Shown piece by piece: positions 13,068 to 25,229 of a stretch of DNA of 64,000 nucleotides. The position numbers and the translations under genes were made by a program. Under the pieces are notes generated by a model. That model was not told the origin of the DNA. It made no database searches and worked only from the letters and a program-made list of their open reading frames with translations. How positions within the stretch are numbered: the stretch's first letter is position 1; each line of letters starts with the position of its first letter. Source of the DNA: Przewalskia tangutica (Eukaryota; Streptophyta; Magnoliopsida; Solanales; Solanaceae). Where the stretch lies: positions 85,063,676 through 85,127,675 of the forward strand of contig CM056728.1 of NCBI GenBank assembly GCA_029844215.1. The letters are read 5' to 3'.

Positions 13068-16000
13068 AATCTTGAAGTATTTCAAAAGAATTAAGTAACC
13101 TTTTTGAAAGAAGAGTAACACTTGGTTTTAAAAGTTTTAAAAGCTTAAGAGTTATACTAGCTTTATGGGAAGTTAGGTATAACGTCTTAAGAGTGATAAA
13201 AAGAATGGTTTATTAATCTTAAAAGATAAGAGACTTGACTTATTTATATTAATATGAATTTTGGGTGAAACCTCATTCGTGAGTAATGAGTACTTGGTTT
13301 TTAAAGGGAATAATATTTTACTGATTTCGGAAATCAGAATGAGTATCGACAAACCACTGCAGCGTTAATAAAGGGAAATGTTTTGATTAATGAAGTATTA
13401 TTAAAACCAGTAGAAACCTCCATCTGCATAGAAGCTAAGATGAGACAAAATGATATTACATTTCCTAGATCATGGCTGCTGTAATAAGATTGTTATGAAC
13501 AAGAATAACCTACTCACACATAAGGCATATGTTTCTCAAATTGTTTTAAAGGATTAAAACTATGAACTACGAAACCTTTCGAAAAATGAGAAACTTGAAC
13601 ATTTGAAATTAGGCAAACTGGAACGTTTGGAAAATAATGTTGTTACTCGATTTTACAAAGGGAAGTGTTTTGGTTTACTTAAAAGGATAGTCACTCTATT
13701 TTTTTATACTACGGGTATTGTGTGGCTTTTGTGAAAGTAACGTATCTTCTAAAAAGAGTTAATGTATGAAGTGCTTTGGGGATAAAAACCCGAACTTGTT
13801 GACATATAGTAGAAAGTACCTTATGTGTATAACTTGATTGTGTTGGTTTGTGATAGCCTTGTAATACTCTTGTTGATTGATAAGTAAACATGCTAGGATG
13901 CTACGTGTGTTAGTATCTTGTGATGTTTTGTGTAAAGGGGTTTTCCCTCGATTGCGCTTAAAGTTGTTTAAACGATCAGCCGTTATGTTGGTATTATACC
14001 ACTCACCTTGACTTGTTTCCGGAGGTTGTCGCCTCCGACGCGGGGTAGACTCAGCGATGCAGGACCATGATTCGAGAATACCTCATGCGGGTCCAGGACC
14101 TATGCGAGCTACGAGTTCCGTGTTAGTGTGCGGCCTTTATGGTCACGCGGTCTGTGGCCACGCGGATCGCGAGTCCAGCGGATGCCGGAGTAGCTACCCT
14201 CGATGCGGGTTATACCTCATGCGGGCCTACGAGGTTGGCCTATGCGGAGCTGCGAGAGTTCGTGGCTAGACGCGCACATTTGATCTGCGCGAGTGACGGC
14301 TTTGATCATGTGACGGTCAGACAGATATCATGATACGCTTTATGACCTTGTTAGTACGGTGGGTGTTAGTAGTCGGCTATGCCTTACTTCACCTGTCTTG
14401 TTTTATTAGGACACGAGTGGGACACGGTGTTCATGTGTATTCCTTGGTGCTTTTATATCATAAAGCTGGCGGTGAGGAAGGTATTCCACCGCATGATTGA
14501 TGTTGTGGGCGTGAGACCCATAGTTACATTTGAGTGATGACTTTGAGGCGTGAGTCACGACTTGACATATTCGTTTATTTATTGTGAACTGTAGTTTGGT
14601 TATCATACATGTCTCCTGCTTTATAGACTATTATGATTTCATTTACAGTATTTTCAGTTTCACATACTTGGTACCTGTTGTACTGACCTCCTTCGGGGGG
14701 CTGCGTTCATGCCGCAGGTAAAGGTACACCCGTCATTGATCCTTGCTCTTAGGGTCACAGTTCAGCGTTTGGGAAGCTCCGTTTCTCCGGAGGCTTGTCA
14801 GTGGTATAGTCCCCTGTCGTTGTAGGTATTTACATTCAGGGGTATAGCGGGGCCCTGTCCCGCCATTGTTGTCATATCATTATTAGAGGTCTGTAGTACT
14901 GTTGTGGGCAGAGTTGTAATGGGATGTAACTGTTCGGTTTTAGAGTTGATTTATGCATGCCGAAAGGCAACTTTTCTCAGATTATTACTTCATACTTCTT
15001 GTTATTTCATGTTATTGTTTTATGTTCCGCTGATTTTCTCTGATGTATGACTACTTGGGTGCCCGGGTAAGGCACCAGTCACGGGCCCCGGAACGGGTCG
15101 TGACATACCTATCTCATTCAAGTAACTTAGTCTTTAAACATCAAGTCACTTATACTATCTAGGGTCGATACTGTGGCACGAAAACACCACCCCACCCCCT
15201 AACAAATCCTCGGCACCCTTCAACAGGGGCAGAGCCACGGCCCTGCACTATGGCGCTGCGGCGCCGGAACTTCTGCGGCCTTCTAAAGTTTCGGAGCCAC
15301 AGCCCTGCAACTTGGCGCCGCGGCCCTGAACCCAAATTCTGCAGTTCCGCATTTTCCTAAGTCTTCTTTCAATCAAGTAACCTCTCTTATATACTACAAG
15401 TAATCCGAGTTTATTTAAAACATGTACGTTCATCGTACGCTCATTTTTATAAAGTCATGCTCAAAGGAGATAGAAGAAGTTCCACATACCTGTTACGCTT
15501 TTCCACACGTCAAGTAGAATACGTCACCCGTAGGATGTCAACCTATAATGACAATTTACATTTCTATCAATCTTCATGCTTTCAAGTGTAAGTTAAATAC
15601 CAAGTAATGGTCCTCTTTATTCTACGTAAATTTGGGCAGCACTTCCCCCGTTTCGACGTACTTTTCCACCTTTTCCAAGGCCCGAATACAACAACAAAAA
15701 TCCACATCTTTAAGGCACAATTTAAGGCAACAACCAAAGGGGATTGCACGTTTACAAGATGTGTAAAATTCTGCCCCACAATATCCAATTAATGAAAGGG
15801 CACTCTTGGCCACAACAATAACTTATAACCTTCTTTTCATTTCTATAATTCTAGTCGTTATTACAACACTTGTACATGATACATATCAATAGTTAAACGA
15901 CTACATTTCCTTCAACGTATAACACATATAACGTGAAGACACATCCAATTTAGTTCAACGAAATCTTATGTCACAAAATGGCTCCAAATTCGGCCAACAC

Positions 16001-16933
16001 ACAAAATGGAATACATGATCTTAAACTCCACTTTTCCTTATCACAATATCATTCTACAACTACCACAACACGTAGTATAAGATTACTTTCAAGAAGAGGA
16101 TGAGATTTACCTTATTTATGCCCAAAACAATCCACTTAAAAGTCGATCCTTAGAGATAGTCTTAGCTCCAAATCCTTACGTTACAATCCGCAATATGCGA
16201 CCCTTGGAAGCTTATAACCAACTTCTCTTCTTGATCCAACACTAAAAGTTGTAGATCAACTTAGGGTTTTCAAGACCCCATTTCTGCCAAGGGGTTCTAA
16301 AGGGATTAGGGGTGTTTAACCTTGGTTAAAACTTGGTTAGTAATCTTCACCTTGAATATATGAACAACACTTGGAATATTTACTAATCTTGTTCTTGATT
16401 TTCTACAAGAATTCGAGAGAGATGGAGAGGTAGAGAACTTGTGTGATATGAAAATAGTGTTAAGTGTTGGGGTCTTGCAATCCCATGTATATATAAATAT
16501 CTATTGTGCAAGACAAGCCAAGTGGATGGGACCCATGTGGCCACTTGTCCATCTCTCAAAATATCTTCTAAGTCCAAGTCAAATGGTCAATGCCATGTGG
16601 GGGTGACACGTGTCACCCTCCCATAGGTCCCGAAATTATTTCATCCCCAAAATATCCATATTTGGTCAAAATATCTCAAAACCTTGTGGGCCCCACAATT
16701 TCATAAAATTTTCCCGTGGGCCCCACATGACCAAATTCGAGACTTGAAAATCCAAAACTCCAGAATATTCTATGAATCCCGAATATCAAATTTGAGAATC
16801 AAATTCCAATTAATAAACCTTTTTTCCTTCACGAGGTTTTGAATTATATCCTTAAGAAAAAAAATAGTTATACATTCTTCCAAAGTTCAAGTCTTACATA
16901 CGTTCTCGAATACATGCCCTGGAATTACGGGGT

Positions 16934-18183
16934 TGATGTGTGATTTATGCACACACTAAACACAAGTGCACGTGTCGTGACAAGTAATATAGTCTAGAAG
17001 ACCGAGTTATCGTCCTCAGGGATTAGTGTCCAATTATCAACCTCTATTCTATGGTATCTATTTGGTAACCTATAATTGATGAATTTTTTATAACTATAAT
17101 TATAGATGCTAACTAAATTACTTTATTTTACTTCAGATATGGTGGAAATAGGGCTTCCAAATCTCCTCAACTATCCGCTCATCTTACTTGTTAATGCAAT
17201 TAATTATGGTTCTTCTTCTATTTTGAGACAGCATGTTAACTAAGCCGTTTTATACTCCTGTTAAGGTAATATAAACACTCAACCCCAATATAGAACCCTT
17301 CTACCTTTCGGTGACAAGATTGACTATAAAGGAGGATTAAGAGTAATAACCTATTACGTTACACAAGTATCGGGGTACTTTCGTCCACGATTTAACCTAT
17401 GTTTATTCAACTATAGCATATTCACAATCTCCCCTTTCGGCTTTCGATTAGAAATCATATAGGTTAGGATAATTAGTGATCAATTAATTACCAAGCAATC
17501 AAGACAAATATTGAATAAATCTCAACAATAAGAAGAAGAAACCAAAACATGCATTAATTCATAAGAATGAGTTTCAAGTGATTCGATATGGAAAATCCTA
17601 AATTAAGTTAGTTCTTAGCCATAGACATGCCAAGAACTAAACTAATATCCAACATAAACTGAAAAGAAATAAAATAAAGAACAAAGAAATTACACAAAAG
17701 TAGTCTCCAATCTTAATCTCCAAGGTTGTGATGAATTATCAAAAGTGGGAACCCTTATTCTGACCTAGGAAGGTCCTTTTTATAGCCTCAAAAACGTTCC
17801 CAAACTTTTTCTTCTTGGCCTTGGCCCATTCCCATTCGGATTTGGCAGAATTCCCTCCTCGGCGACGCGGCCCTGCAACTGGCGCCGCGGCGCCGAAACT
17901 CCTGTGACTCTCTTTACTTTGTGAGCCGTGGCGCTCTGATGCTGCTGGTTGGAGGTGTCGCGGCGCCGCCCTGTTTCTCGTCCGGATCGCCAACTTTCTA
18001 GCTTTTTGAGCTCTGGAACCTCTGTTTTTGCCCTTTTTTCGCTCCTTTTCGCCAATGTGCCACTTTAAACCATTATAACGCAAAAGAAAGAAAATGTATC
18101 CTAAGACAACACATATTTGTACAAAAATGGGCAAAAGACTAACTAAAAATGACTCAAAAAGTGTATATAAAATACACCGATCA
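16934..18183 (-). repeat. 3' LTR of element 2
   Basis: Minus-strand start TGATCGGTGTATTTTATA at 18183 and end CACACATCA at 16934. The TATA-like CTATAAAAAGG (minus) is near 17777-17787. A GC-rich cassette at about 17850-17985 lies just upstream of it. The cassette differs strongly from the one in the 5' LTR while flanking sequence matches well. Confidence 0.9.
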
Positions 18184-18202
18184 AATACCCCCAAACTTAA
18201 CC
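18184..18202 (-). other. Polypurine tract of element 2
   Basis: Minus-strand AAGTTTGGGGGTATT abuts the TGATCGG start of the 3' LTR. The same tract precedes the 3' LTR of element 3 at 58150-58170. Confidence 0.8.
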
Positions 18203-19885
18203 TTTGCTCGCCCTCGAGCAAAGATCAAAAGAAAGAAATAAAGACACGAAGGAAAAGAAAATAGAATGACTCAAAAACACTGATCAATTTGCTGCACAAT
18301 TGTCACTTAGAAAAGCATGAAGGTTAGCAGAATAATATGCAGGAACATATAACATGGATTTTTAGCATTCTAAACACATCAAGTTAGACATTTCGCAAAT
18401 TCACTTTAATCATGCTCAATGGAAGTAAGAATACCTAACTGTGCATGTTAATTTCAAAATCCTATGGCATGTTTACTTGCTATTCTCCACTAATCATGGA
18501 TATACATATAAGAGATTTTCAGGGCTTTTCAGGGTTGTAATGTGGGCTTAGGCAGGGGTAGGTAAAAATAAGCATTTAGGCTCAATTTACGTACCATAAG
18601 CTCTTTTGCTTTCGATTCTTCCCTTTTCTTTTGATTTTCTTTTTCACTTCATACCTATCTTTCCCCTCTTTTGTTTTGAGAGAATGAGGTGTATGATGAA
18701 TAGCAGACACCCCCAAACTTAGACTTTTGCCTATTTATTATTACTTTTTCATTGGGGTGCATCAAAATTATTCACTCTTTTTTTTTCTCTTTTTCAATAT
18801 TTTATATTCCAATCATCTCAATTTTTCACTTATGACACAAATATGGAATTACATGGTGTCAAAGAAAGGTCATATTTTTGGCTCAATGGGGCTGACTAGT
18901 GATACAATTTGAATGTCAGGGATAGGTAAAAATGGTAAGAAAGGGCTAACAAATAAATGTCTGAATCATCTCTCTAACATGCATATCCTAACTATTTCGC
19001 CTCAAATAGCAAGCAAGAAGACACATATGTTTAATCATTAACAATGCACAAATCAAGCAAGATACCCCAAATAGTCCGATTTCATTAATTTTTGGCATAT
19101 CTAACCTAAGTGTTTAGATGATTGCTTCTAATTCCATTACATTATTCAACCTTACTTCACTAGGCGTTTCCAGTAACTACAGCATGCATGATCTTAAAAA
19201 AAAATTATGACTCAAAAAAAAACTCAAAAATACACAAAACAAATCAAAAAGACTCAAAAACAATAAAACACCCCCCCAAACTTAAATCACACATTGTCTC
19301 CAATGTGTGCAAGACTTAAAAAAATACAAGAAAAACGGGACAACTTACGGACTTGGTTTAAAGTGGTGGAGGTGTCTAATGCATGGCAGATAACGTCAGA
19401 AATCCCGTCAGAGTGGAAGAGGGAAACCGTTTCTAGGGCTCTTTTATTTTTCAGATTTTTCGTTGCGGCGCCACGGCCCTGCAATCGGCGCCGCGGCGCC
19501 CAAACTTCTGCGACCCTCTGAACTTCCAGCGTCGTGGCGCTCTGATTTGGCACCACGACGCCCAACTTTCTGCGCCCTTCTGCACTTCCAGCGCCACGAC
19601 CCTCTGCTGGGCGCCGTGGCGCTGAGCCGATTTTTCTCTTCACGTTTTCATCCTCCAATTTTTTTTTTGGCCCTGTACCTGTCATCACAACATGCAAACA
19701 ATACCTCCCGTGAGACTGTTCTAATTAAAACTAAATTGTATTAAATAAAATAACTTTGGGTTGCCTCCCAAGTAGCGCTGTCTTTAACGTCTTTTAGCCG
19801 GACACAGGTTCCCTACTCATGTTGGAGTGAGATGGGTCACTAGGCTCATGTATTCCGTTTCATTGATCACATAGGGTTTCAACCT
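18203..19885 (-). other. 3' non-coding region of element 2 with GC cassette
   Basis: This AT-rich stretch lies between the integrase and the PPT and has no supported gene. A GC-rich cassette array at about 19463-19632 contains four or more GGCGCC-like palindromic cores separated by TTCTGC/CTTCCAGC-type spacers. The same block is at 56785-56900 in element 3. Athila elements often carry an env-like gene here; I do not see one. A second C-rich strand tract, CCCCCAAACTTA, is at 18711-18722 and 19272-19284. Confidence 0.6.
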
Positions 19886-21130
19886 CTATCCGTTTACCTT
19901 GAAAGGGGCTCCCTCTCTCCCTTTTACTTCAACTGCACCATAGGGGAATGCTCTCACAACAGTGTATGGTCCTGACCAACGCGATTTGAGATTGCCTGGG
20001 AACAGCCTTAACCTTGAGTTGAATAAAAGCACTTGTTGTCCTGCTTGGAAGTCTTTTGGGATCAACATCTTATCATGTCATACTTTAGTTCGTTCCTTGT
20101 AGATTTTTGCATTCTCATAGGCATTGTGTCTGAATTCATCCAACTCGCTCAATTGTAGCAACCTCTTCTGCCCTGCTGCATTGGCATCCATGTTCAGCTT
20201 CCTCATTGCCCAATAAGCTCTGTGTTCCAACTCTACTGGCAGATGACATGCTTTACCAAAAACTAACTTATATGGTGACATTCCAATGGGGGTTTTGAAT
20301 GTTGTTCTGTATGCTCATAGTGCGTCATCCAGTTTGATATACTAATTCTTCCTTGAGCCATCCACCGTCTTTTCCAATATGCTCTTCACTTCCCTGTTTG
20401 AAACTTCTGCTTGCCCATTCGCTTGAGGGTGATAGGGAAGCGTGGTGCGGTGGTAGACTTCATATCGGGAAAGCAATGTATTAAGCTGTCTGTTGCAAAA
20501 GTGGCTTCCTTCATCACTGATGATGGCCCTAGGAGTACCAAACCTTGTGAATATATTCTTTTGGATGAACCTTTGAACAGTCTTACTGTCATTTTCTTTA
20601 GTGGCTACCGCTTCTACCCATTTGTACACGTAATCTACTGCCAGAAGAATGTACTGATTTCCAAAGCACGAAGGGAATGGACCCATGAAGTCGATCCCCC
20701 ACACATCAAATAGTTCCACCTCCAAGATCCCATTCGAAGGCATTTTATTTCGTCTTGATATGTTCCCTGTTCTTTGACAACGATCACAGTTCTTCACAAA
20801 GGTGTGGGCATCCTTGAAGAGGGTTGGCCAATAGAACCCACTTTGCAATACCTTCGCAGTTGTTCTTGATGCCCCAAAGTGTCCACCACATTGTAAGGTG
20901 TGACAATGAGTGAGAATCTGGTGCATCTCATCCTCTGGTATACATCGCCTGATGACTTGGTCGGTGCAGTGTTTGTATAACATTGGCTCCTCCCAATAGT
21001 AGTGTTTTACTTCGGAGTAAAACCTTTTCACTTGCTGTCTTGTCAATCCTTGGGGTATTACCTTAGCTGCAAGAAAATTAACAAAATCAGCGTACCAAGG
21101 TAGCTTAAAGATAGCACTTACTTGAAACAA
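19886..21130 (-). pseudogene. Integrase of element 2
   Basis: 21130-20342 is one open stretch of 262 codons. It has the zinc-binding HCHTLQCGGHF...CDRCQRTGN and core residues Asp in VWGIDFMGPFP, Asp in IISDEGSHF and Glu in GQAEVSNREV. After an in-frame break, 20281-20078 (MSPYKLVFGKACHLP) and 20068-19886 (the C-terminal fold with SRWSGPYTV) follow. The DDE triad is complete, unlike in elements 1 and 3, but stops near 20341 and 20070 split the protein. Confidence 0.85.
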
Positions 21131-22787
21131 TTACTCGTCTAGGAAGTGGTCATTTATCTGCACATCCTTGGCGTTCTGGCTCTCTATGTTCTCAAGTCTC
21201 GACAAGTGGTCCGCAACTGAGTTCTCTGTCCCCTTCTTGTCGCGAATCTCCATGTCAAATTCTTGTAATAGCAGAACCCATCGAATGAGGCGAGGTTTTG
21301 CATCCTTCTTTGTCATCAAATACTTTATGGCAGAGTCGTCGGTGTATACTATCACCTTATTCCCAAGTAAATATGGCCTGAATTTCTCGAATGCATATAC
21401 TATTGCTAGCAATTCTTTTCTGTAGTAGCATAATTTAACTGCGCATCATTCAGAGTTTTACTAGCATAGTAAATGAATCTGACCTTATCTACCCTCTGCC
21501 CAAGCACTGCTCCCACTGCATAATCACTTGCATCACACATTAGTTCAAATGGGAGCTCCCAGTTTGGTGCAATGACTATGGGTGCTGAGATAAGCTTCTC
21601 ATTGAGTGTCTGAAAAGCGGTCATGCATTCCTTATTGAATTCAAAAGCGACCCCCGTCATTAGTAAGGTGGAAAGAGGTTTTGAAACTTTTGAGAAGTCC
21701 TTGATGAACATTCTATAAAAACTGGCATGCCCAAGAAAACTTCTGACCCCTTTTGTTGATACTGGAGGTGGTAGATTTTCGATTACTGAAATCTTTGCTT
21801 TTTCCACCTCAATACCTTGGTTGGATATTTTGTGTCCCAGGACAATCCCTTATTTTACCATGAAGTGACACTTCTCCCAATTCAGCACAAGGTTGGATTC
21901 TTCACATCGTTTCAAAGATCGCCTAAGTGCCTCAAACACTCGTCGAACGAGGACCCAAAGACCGAGAAATCATCCATGAAAATCTCTATAGTCCTTTCCA
22001 CCATATCCGAGAAAATTGTCATCATACACCTCTGGAAGGTCGCAGGTGCATTGCAAAGCCCAAATGGCATCCTTCTGAATGCAAACGCACTGGCGGTGTG
22101 AATGTTGTCTTTTCCTGATCTTCTGGTGCTATAGCAATCTGATGATACCATGAGTAACCATCCAAAAAGCAGTAGTAGTTGTGCCCTGCAAGTATATCCA
22201 ACATCTGATCTAGAAATGGCAACGGGAAGTGGTCTTTTCTGGTTGTCTTGTTCAACTTCCGATAGTCAATGCAGATTCTCCACCCAGTAACTGTTCTAGA
22301 TGGAATAAGCTCATTCCTTTCGTTGGTCACTATTGTCATACCACCCTTTTTGGGCACCACTTGTACCAGACTCACCCATGCACTGTCAGATATAGGATAA
22401 ATTACTCCAACATCAAGTCATTTCATGATTTCTTTTCTGACTACCTCCTTCATGTTTGGGTTCAGCCTCCTCTGTGCCTCAATGGAGGGTCTGCTCTCCT
22501 CATCCAGACGGATCTTATGCATTACTGTTGACGGACTTATCCCTCTTATGTCTGCTAATGTCCACCCAATGGCACGCCATGAGCCCTCGACTTTCGCAGC
22601 TTCTCAATCTCTACTGTGGATAGATGACATGAGATGATCAATGGTAAGGATTGATTCTCACCTAGATATTGGTACTGTAAATGATCTGGTAGAGTTTTCA
22701 ACTCTAACTCTGGAGCCTTTTCTGTGGATGATACTGATCTCTCTGGCATCTGCCCAAGCTCTTCATATCTTTTCTTATCACACTTGT
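21131..22787 (-). pseudogene. Reverse transcriptase and RNase H of element 2
   Basis: Fragments in several frames run from a linker (YEELGQMPERS, near 22770) through RT (WRICIDYRKLNK; FPLPFLDQMLD; catalytic EIFMDDFSVFG near 21960) to RNase H (MCDASDYAVGAVLGQR; VIYTDDSAIKYL-like near 21350; ADHLSRLEN near 21190). In RNase H the usual TDHS reads TDDS, a His to Asp change. Relative to element 3, about 220 bp between the protease and this linker are missing at the junction near 22788. The gene is broken by frameshifts and stops. Confidence 0.82.
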
Positions 22788-24009
22788 CCACACGAAGTAT
22801 CGGGGTACTTTCGTCCACGATTTAACCTATGTTTATTCAACTATAGCATATTCACAATCTCCCCTTTCGGCTTTCGATTAGAAATCATATAGGTTATGAT
22901 AATTAGTGATCAATTAATTACCAAGCAATCAAGACAAATATTGAATAAATCTCAACAATAAGAAGAAGAAATCAAAACATGCATTAATTCATAAGAATGA
23001 GTTTCAAGTGATTCGATATGGAAAGCCCTAAATTAAGTTAGTTCCTAGCCATAGACATGCCAAGAACTAAATTAATATCCAACATAAATTGAAAAGAAAT
23101 AAAATAAAGAACAAAGAAATTACACAAAAGTAGTCTCCAATCTTGATCTCCAAGGTTGTGATGAATTATTAAAAGTGGGAACCCTTATTCTGACCTAGGA
23201 AGGTCCTTTTTATAGCCTAAAAAACGTTCCCAAACTTTTCCTTCTTGGCCTTGGCCCATTCCCATTCGGATTTGGCAGAATTCTCGCCGGCCGCGTTCCA
23301 GAATCAGCCATGGCGCCAAACTCCCGCGCTGCAGACTTTGGGCGCCGTGGCGCTCTGATGCTGCTGGTTCGAGGCACCGCGGCGCCGCCCTGTTTCTCGC
23401 CCGGGTAGCCAACTTTCTAGCTTTTTGAGCTCTGGAACCTCTGTTTTTGCCCTCTTTTCGCTCCTTTTCGCCAATGTGCCACTTTAAACCATTATGACTC
23501 AAAAGAAAGAAAATTTATCCTAAGACAACACATATTTGTACAAAAATGGGCAAAAGACTAACTAAAAATGACTCAAAAAGTATTTATAAAATACACCGAT
23601 CAGGGTGTAACAACGTTATTATGCAGTTTTTATGGACTATTTTGTGGTGTTAGGCTGCTGGAAATTCAGCCACCTTAATGCATGTTTAAATGTAGTAGTT
23701 GCTAATGAAAGTCCTAAGGATTAAGGGTGTAGAAAGGCTTCACATTTTACCCTTGTTGTTGTGGGATATTGGGCTGATTTGTATGGACTGTTTTATGTGA
23801 TTGTGGGCAGAATTTTACACGTCTAGTAGGCGTGTAATCCCCTTTGGTTAACTGTTGGTTATGCCCTTAAGTGTGGCTTGTTGGTTGTTGAATTTGGGCC
23901 TTGGAAAAGGTGGAAATTACGTAGAAACAAAGGAAGTGCTGCCCAATTTTTCGTAGAATAAGAGACCCTTAGTTGGTATTAATCTACCTTAGAAAGCTCC
24001 ACACGAAGT
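22788..24009 (-). repeat. Templated 1.2 kb insertion with 11-bp flanking duplication
   Basis: 22795-23998 is a near copy of 25661-26862: the U3-side part of the 5' LTR of element 2, the junction CGATCA/GGGTGTAACA, and about 390 bp of the neighbouring LTR-G. It sits inside the coding region of element 2 and is flanked by an 11-bp direct repeat CCACACGAAGT (22788-22798 and 23999-24009). The left junction shares AAGT with the LTR sequence. The partial LTR is therefore not an independent insertion. Confidence 0.88.
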
Positions 24010-25112
24010 TTCAACTCCCCTTTTCGAAAATCAATGAGTGTCTGTCCTATGGCTAGGGAGGGTCTGCCAAGTATGATGGGGATCATGTCGTTATCTCTCA
24101 TGTCTAAGATGATGAAATCAGCGGGAAAGATGAACTTGTCCACCTTCACCAACACATCCTCGATGACTCCTCTAGGGTGGACGATGGAGCGGTCAGCTAG
24201 CTGCAAAGTGATGTTTGTAGGTCTGACTTCTCCCATTCCAAGTTTGCAAAACACTAGGTATGGAATCAAATTTATACCTGCTCCCAGATCGCACAACGCC
24301 TTCTGACACTCAAACTTTCCGATAGTGCATGGTATGGTGAAGCTCCCCGGATCTTTCAGTTTCTGAGGTAGCTTTCTCTGTAGGATGGCACTGCATTCTT
24401 CAGTCAACACCACTATTTCGTAGTCATCTATCCTTCTCTTTTTGTTGAGAATATCCTTCATGAACTTTACATAACTCGGCATCTGCTCTAGTGCCTCAGC
24501 AAACGGGATGTTGAGTTGCAATTGTTTGAGAATTTCAAGGAATTTAGAGAACAGCTTGTCAAGAGAACTTGTTTTTAGCCTCTGGGGGTACGGTATCTTC
24601 ACCTGGGGTGCGTCCACAACAGCTTTCAACCCTATTTCACCCTCTGAGCCCTGGGCGCCGCGGCCCTGAGATTCGGCGCCGTGGCGTCGACTATTCTGCA
24701 ATGTCCCAGGAATATCGGCGCCGTGGCGCTGCAACTGCTGCAAAAATTTTGTGTCCTTCTTTTCTGGACATGGTGGTGGTGAGTTTGCTTCTACCGGTTC
24801 ACCATTTTTCAGGTCAATCGCCTGGCATTGCTCTTTTATATTCCCTCTAATATGTTCAGGGTGATTCCCTTGTATTCTGCTGCTTAGCATGCCCGCCAGT
24901 TGTCCTATTTGCATTTCCAAATTCTTCAGGGACACTCTCGTTTCGTCCATGAACTGAGTTTGGTGCCTAGTCAGCCTGAGTATGGCGGCTCGTAGCCCAT
25001 CTTGCTCTTCCTGTGGGGCTTGGGGATTACATTGTTGATAGTGGTAATCCATGTTTGCAAGATCCCTGAGATGAATTAAAACCAACAAACGGATCACGGC
25101 GCACGGTTTCAC
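24000..25112 (-). pseudogene. Shortened gag plus aspartic protease, element 2
   Basis: One open stretch of about 370 codons. The N-terminal part carries only the C-terminal half of an Athila-type gag (TRVSLKNLEMQIGQLAGML), then an Arg/Gly/Ala-rich stretch (QRHGA, SQGRGA) encoded by the GC cassette at 24650-24735. The protease follows (CDLGAGINLIPYLVFCKLGMG; PADFIILDM). The capsid domain expected before this is absent: only about 95 bp separate the PBS from the first ATG. The most natural start may be the ATG of MDYHYQQ rather than the upstream one. The frame ends in the templated insertion. Confidence 0.8.
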
Positions 25113-25205
25113 GAATAAAAGAGAAAAATATAGTAATAAATAGAAACAAAAATAAAAACCAAATTAGAAATTAGGAATAGATAGAATGATATTGAACTAC
25201 GTCAA

Positions 25206-25223
25206 TCCCCGGCAATGGCGCCA
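25206..25223 (-). other. tRNA-Asp-type primer binding site, element 2
   Basis: On the minus strand TGGCGCCATTGCCGGGGA follows the 5' LTR end after six bases. It matches the plant tRNA-Asp 3' end complement as I recall it, with one mismatch, and is the PBS commonly seen in Athila elements. Confidence 0.8.
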
Positions 25224-25229
25224 AAAACT

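Larger units (their letters stand above)
11625..15105 (+). mobile_element. Solo LTR B (Tekay-like), 3481 bp
   Basis: It starts TGTTATACCCCG, ends GGGTCGTGACA and is flanked by the target duplication TACCT (11620-11624 and 15106-15110) within the 5' LTR of element 1. It is a third, distinct subfamily, with C-rich tracts at 12040-12260, a GTATGT motif at 12903-12908, and the CTGCG...CGCAG hairpin block at about 14650-14720. I do not see the GGCGCC cassette in it. No coding region is present. Confidence 0.92.
10503..16933 (-). repeat. 5' LTR of element 1, split by solo LTR B and element 2
   Basis: LTR sequence is present at 10503-11624 and 15106-16933. The final six bases (GTAACA) lie beyond element 2 at 26471-26476. 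Joined, it is about 2.96 kb. The minus-strand end GGGTCGTGACA abuts the PBS. It shares the hairpin block near 10881-10926 and the GTATGT motif (minus, 15484-15489) with LTRs A, B and G. A GC-rich cassette lies at about 15209-15330. Confidence 0.88.

Noticed and set aside
17739..18221. Recurring frame containing GLKWHIGEKERK, also at 23185-23502, 26035-26367 and 51400-51679
   Set aside because: This is the LTR of elements 2 and 3 read through by chance. It recurs only because the LTR recurs and varies in the GC cassette.
18203..19885. Env-like gene of the Athila element
   Set aside because: No long frame, signal peptide or membrane segment is visible here or in 56552-58149.
22795..23602. Separate truncated Athila LTR insertion
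   Set aside because: The sequence continues across the original LTR/flank boundary into a copy of LTR-G, so it is part of a DNA-level duplication, not an insertion of an LTR.
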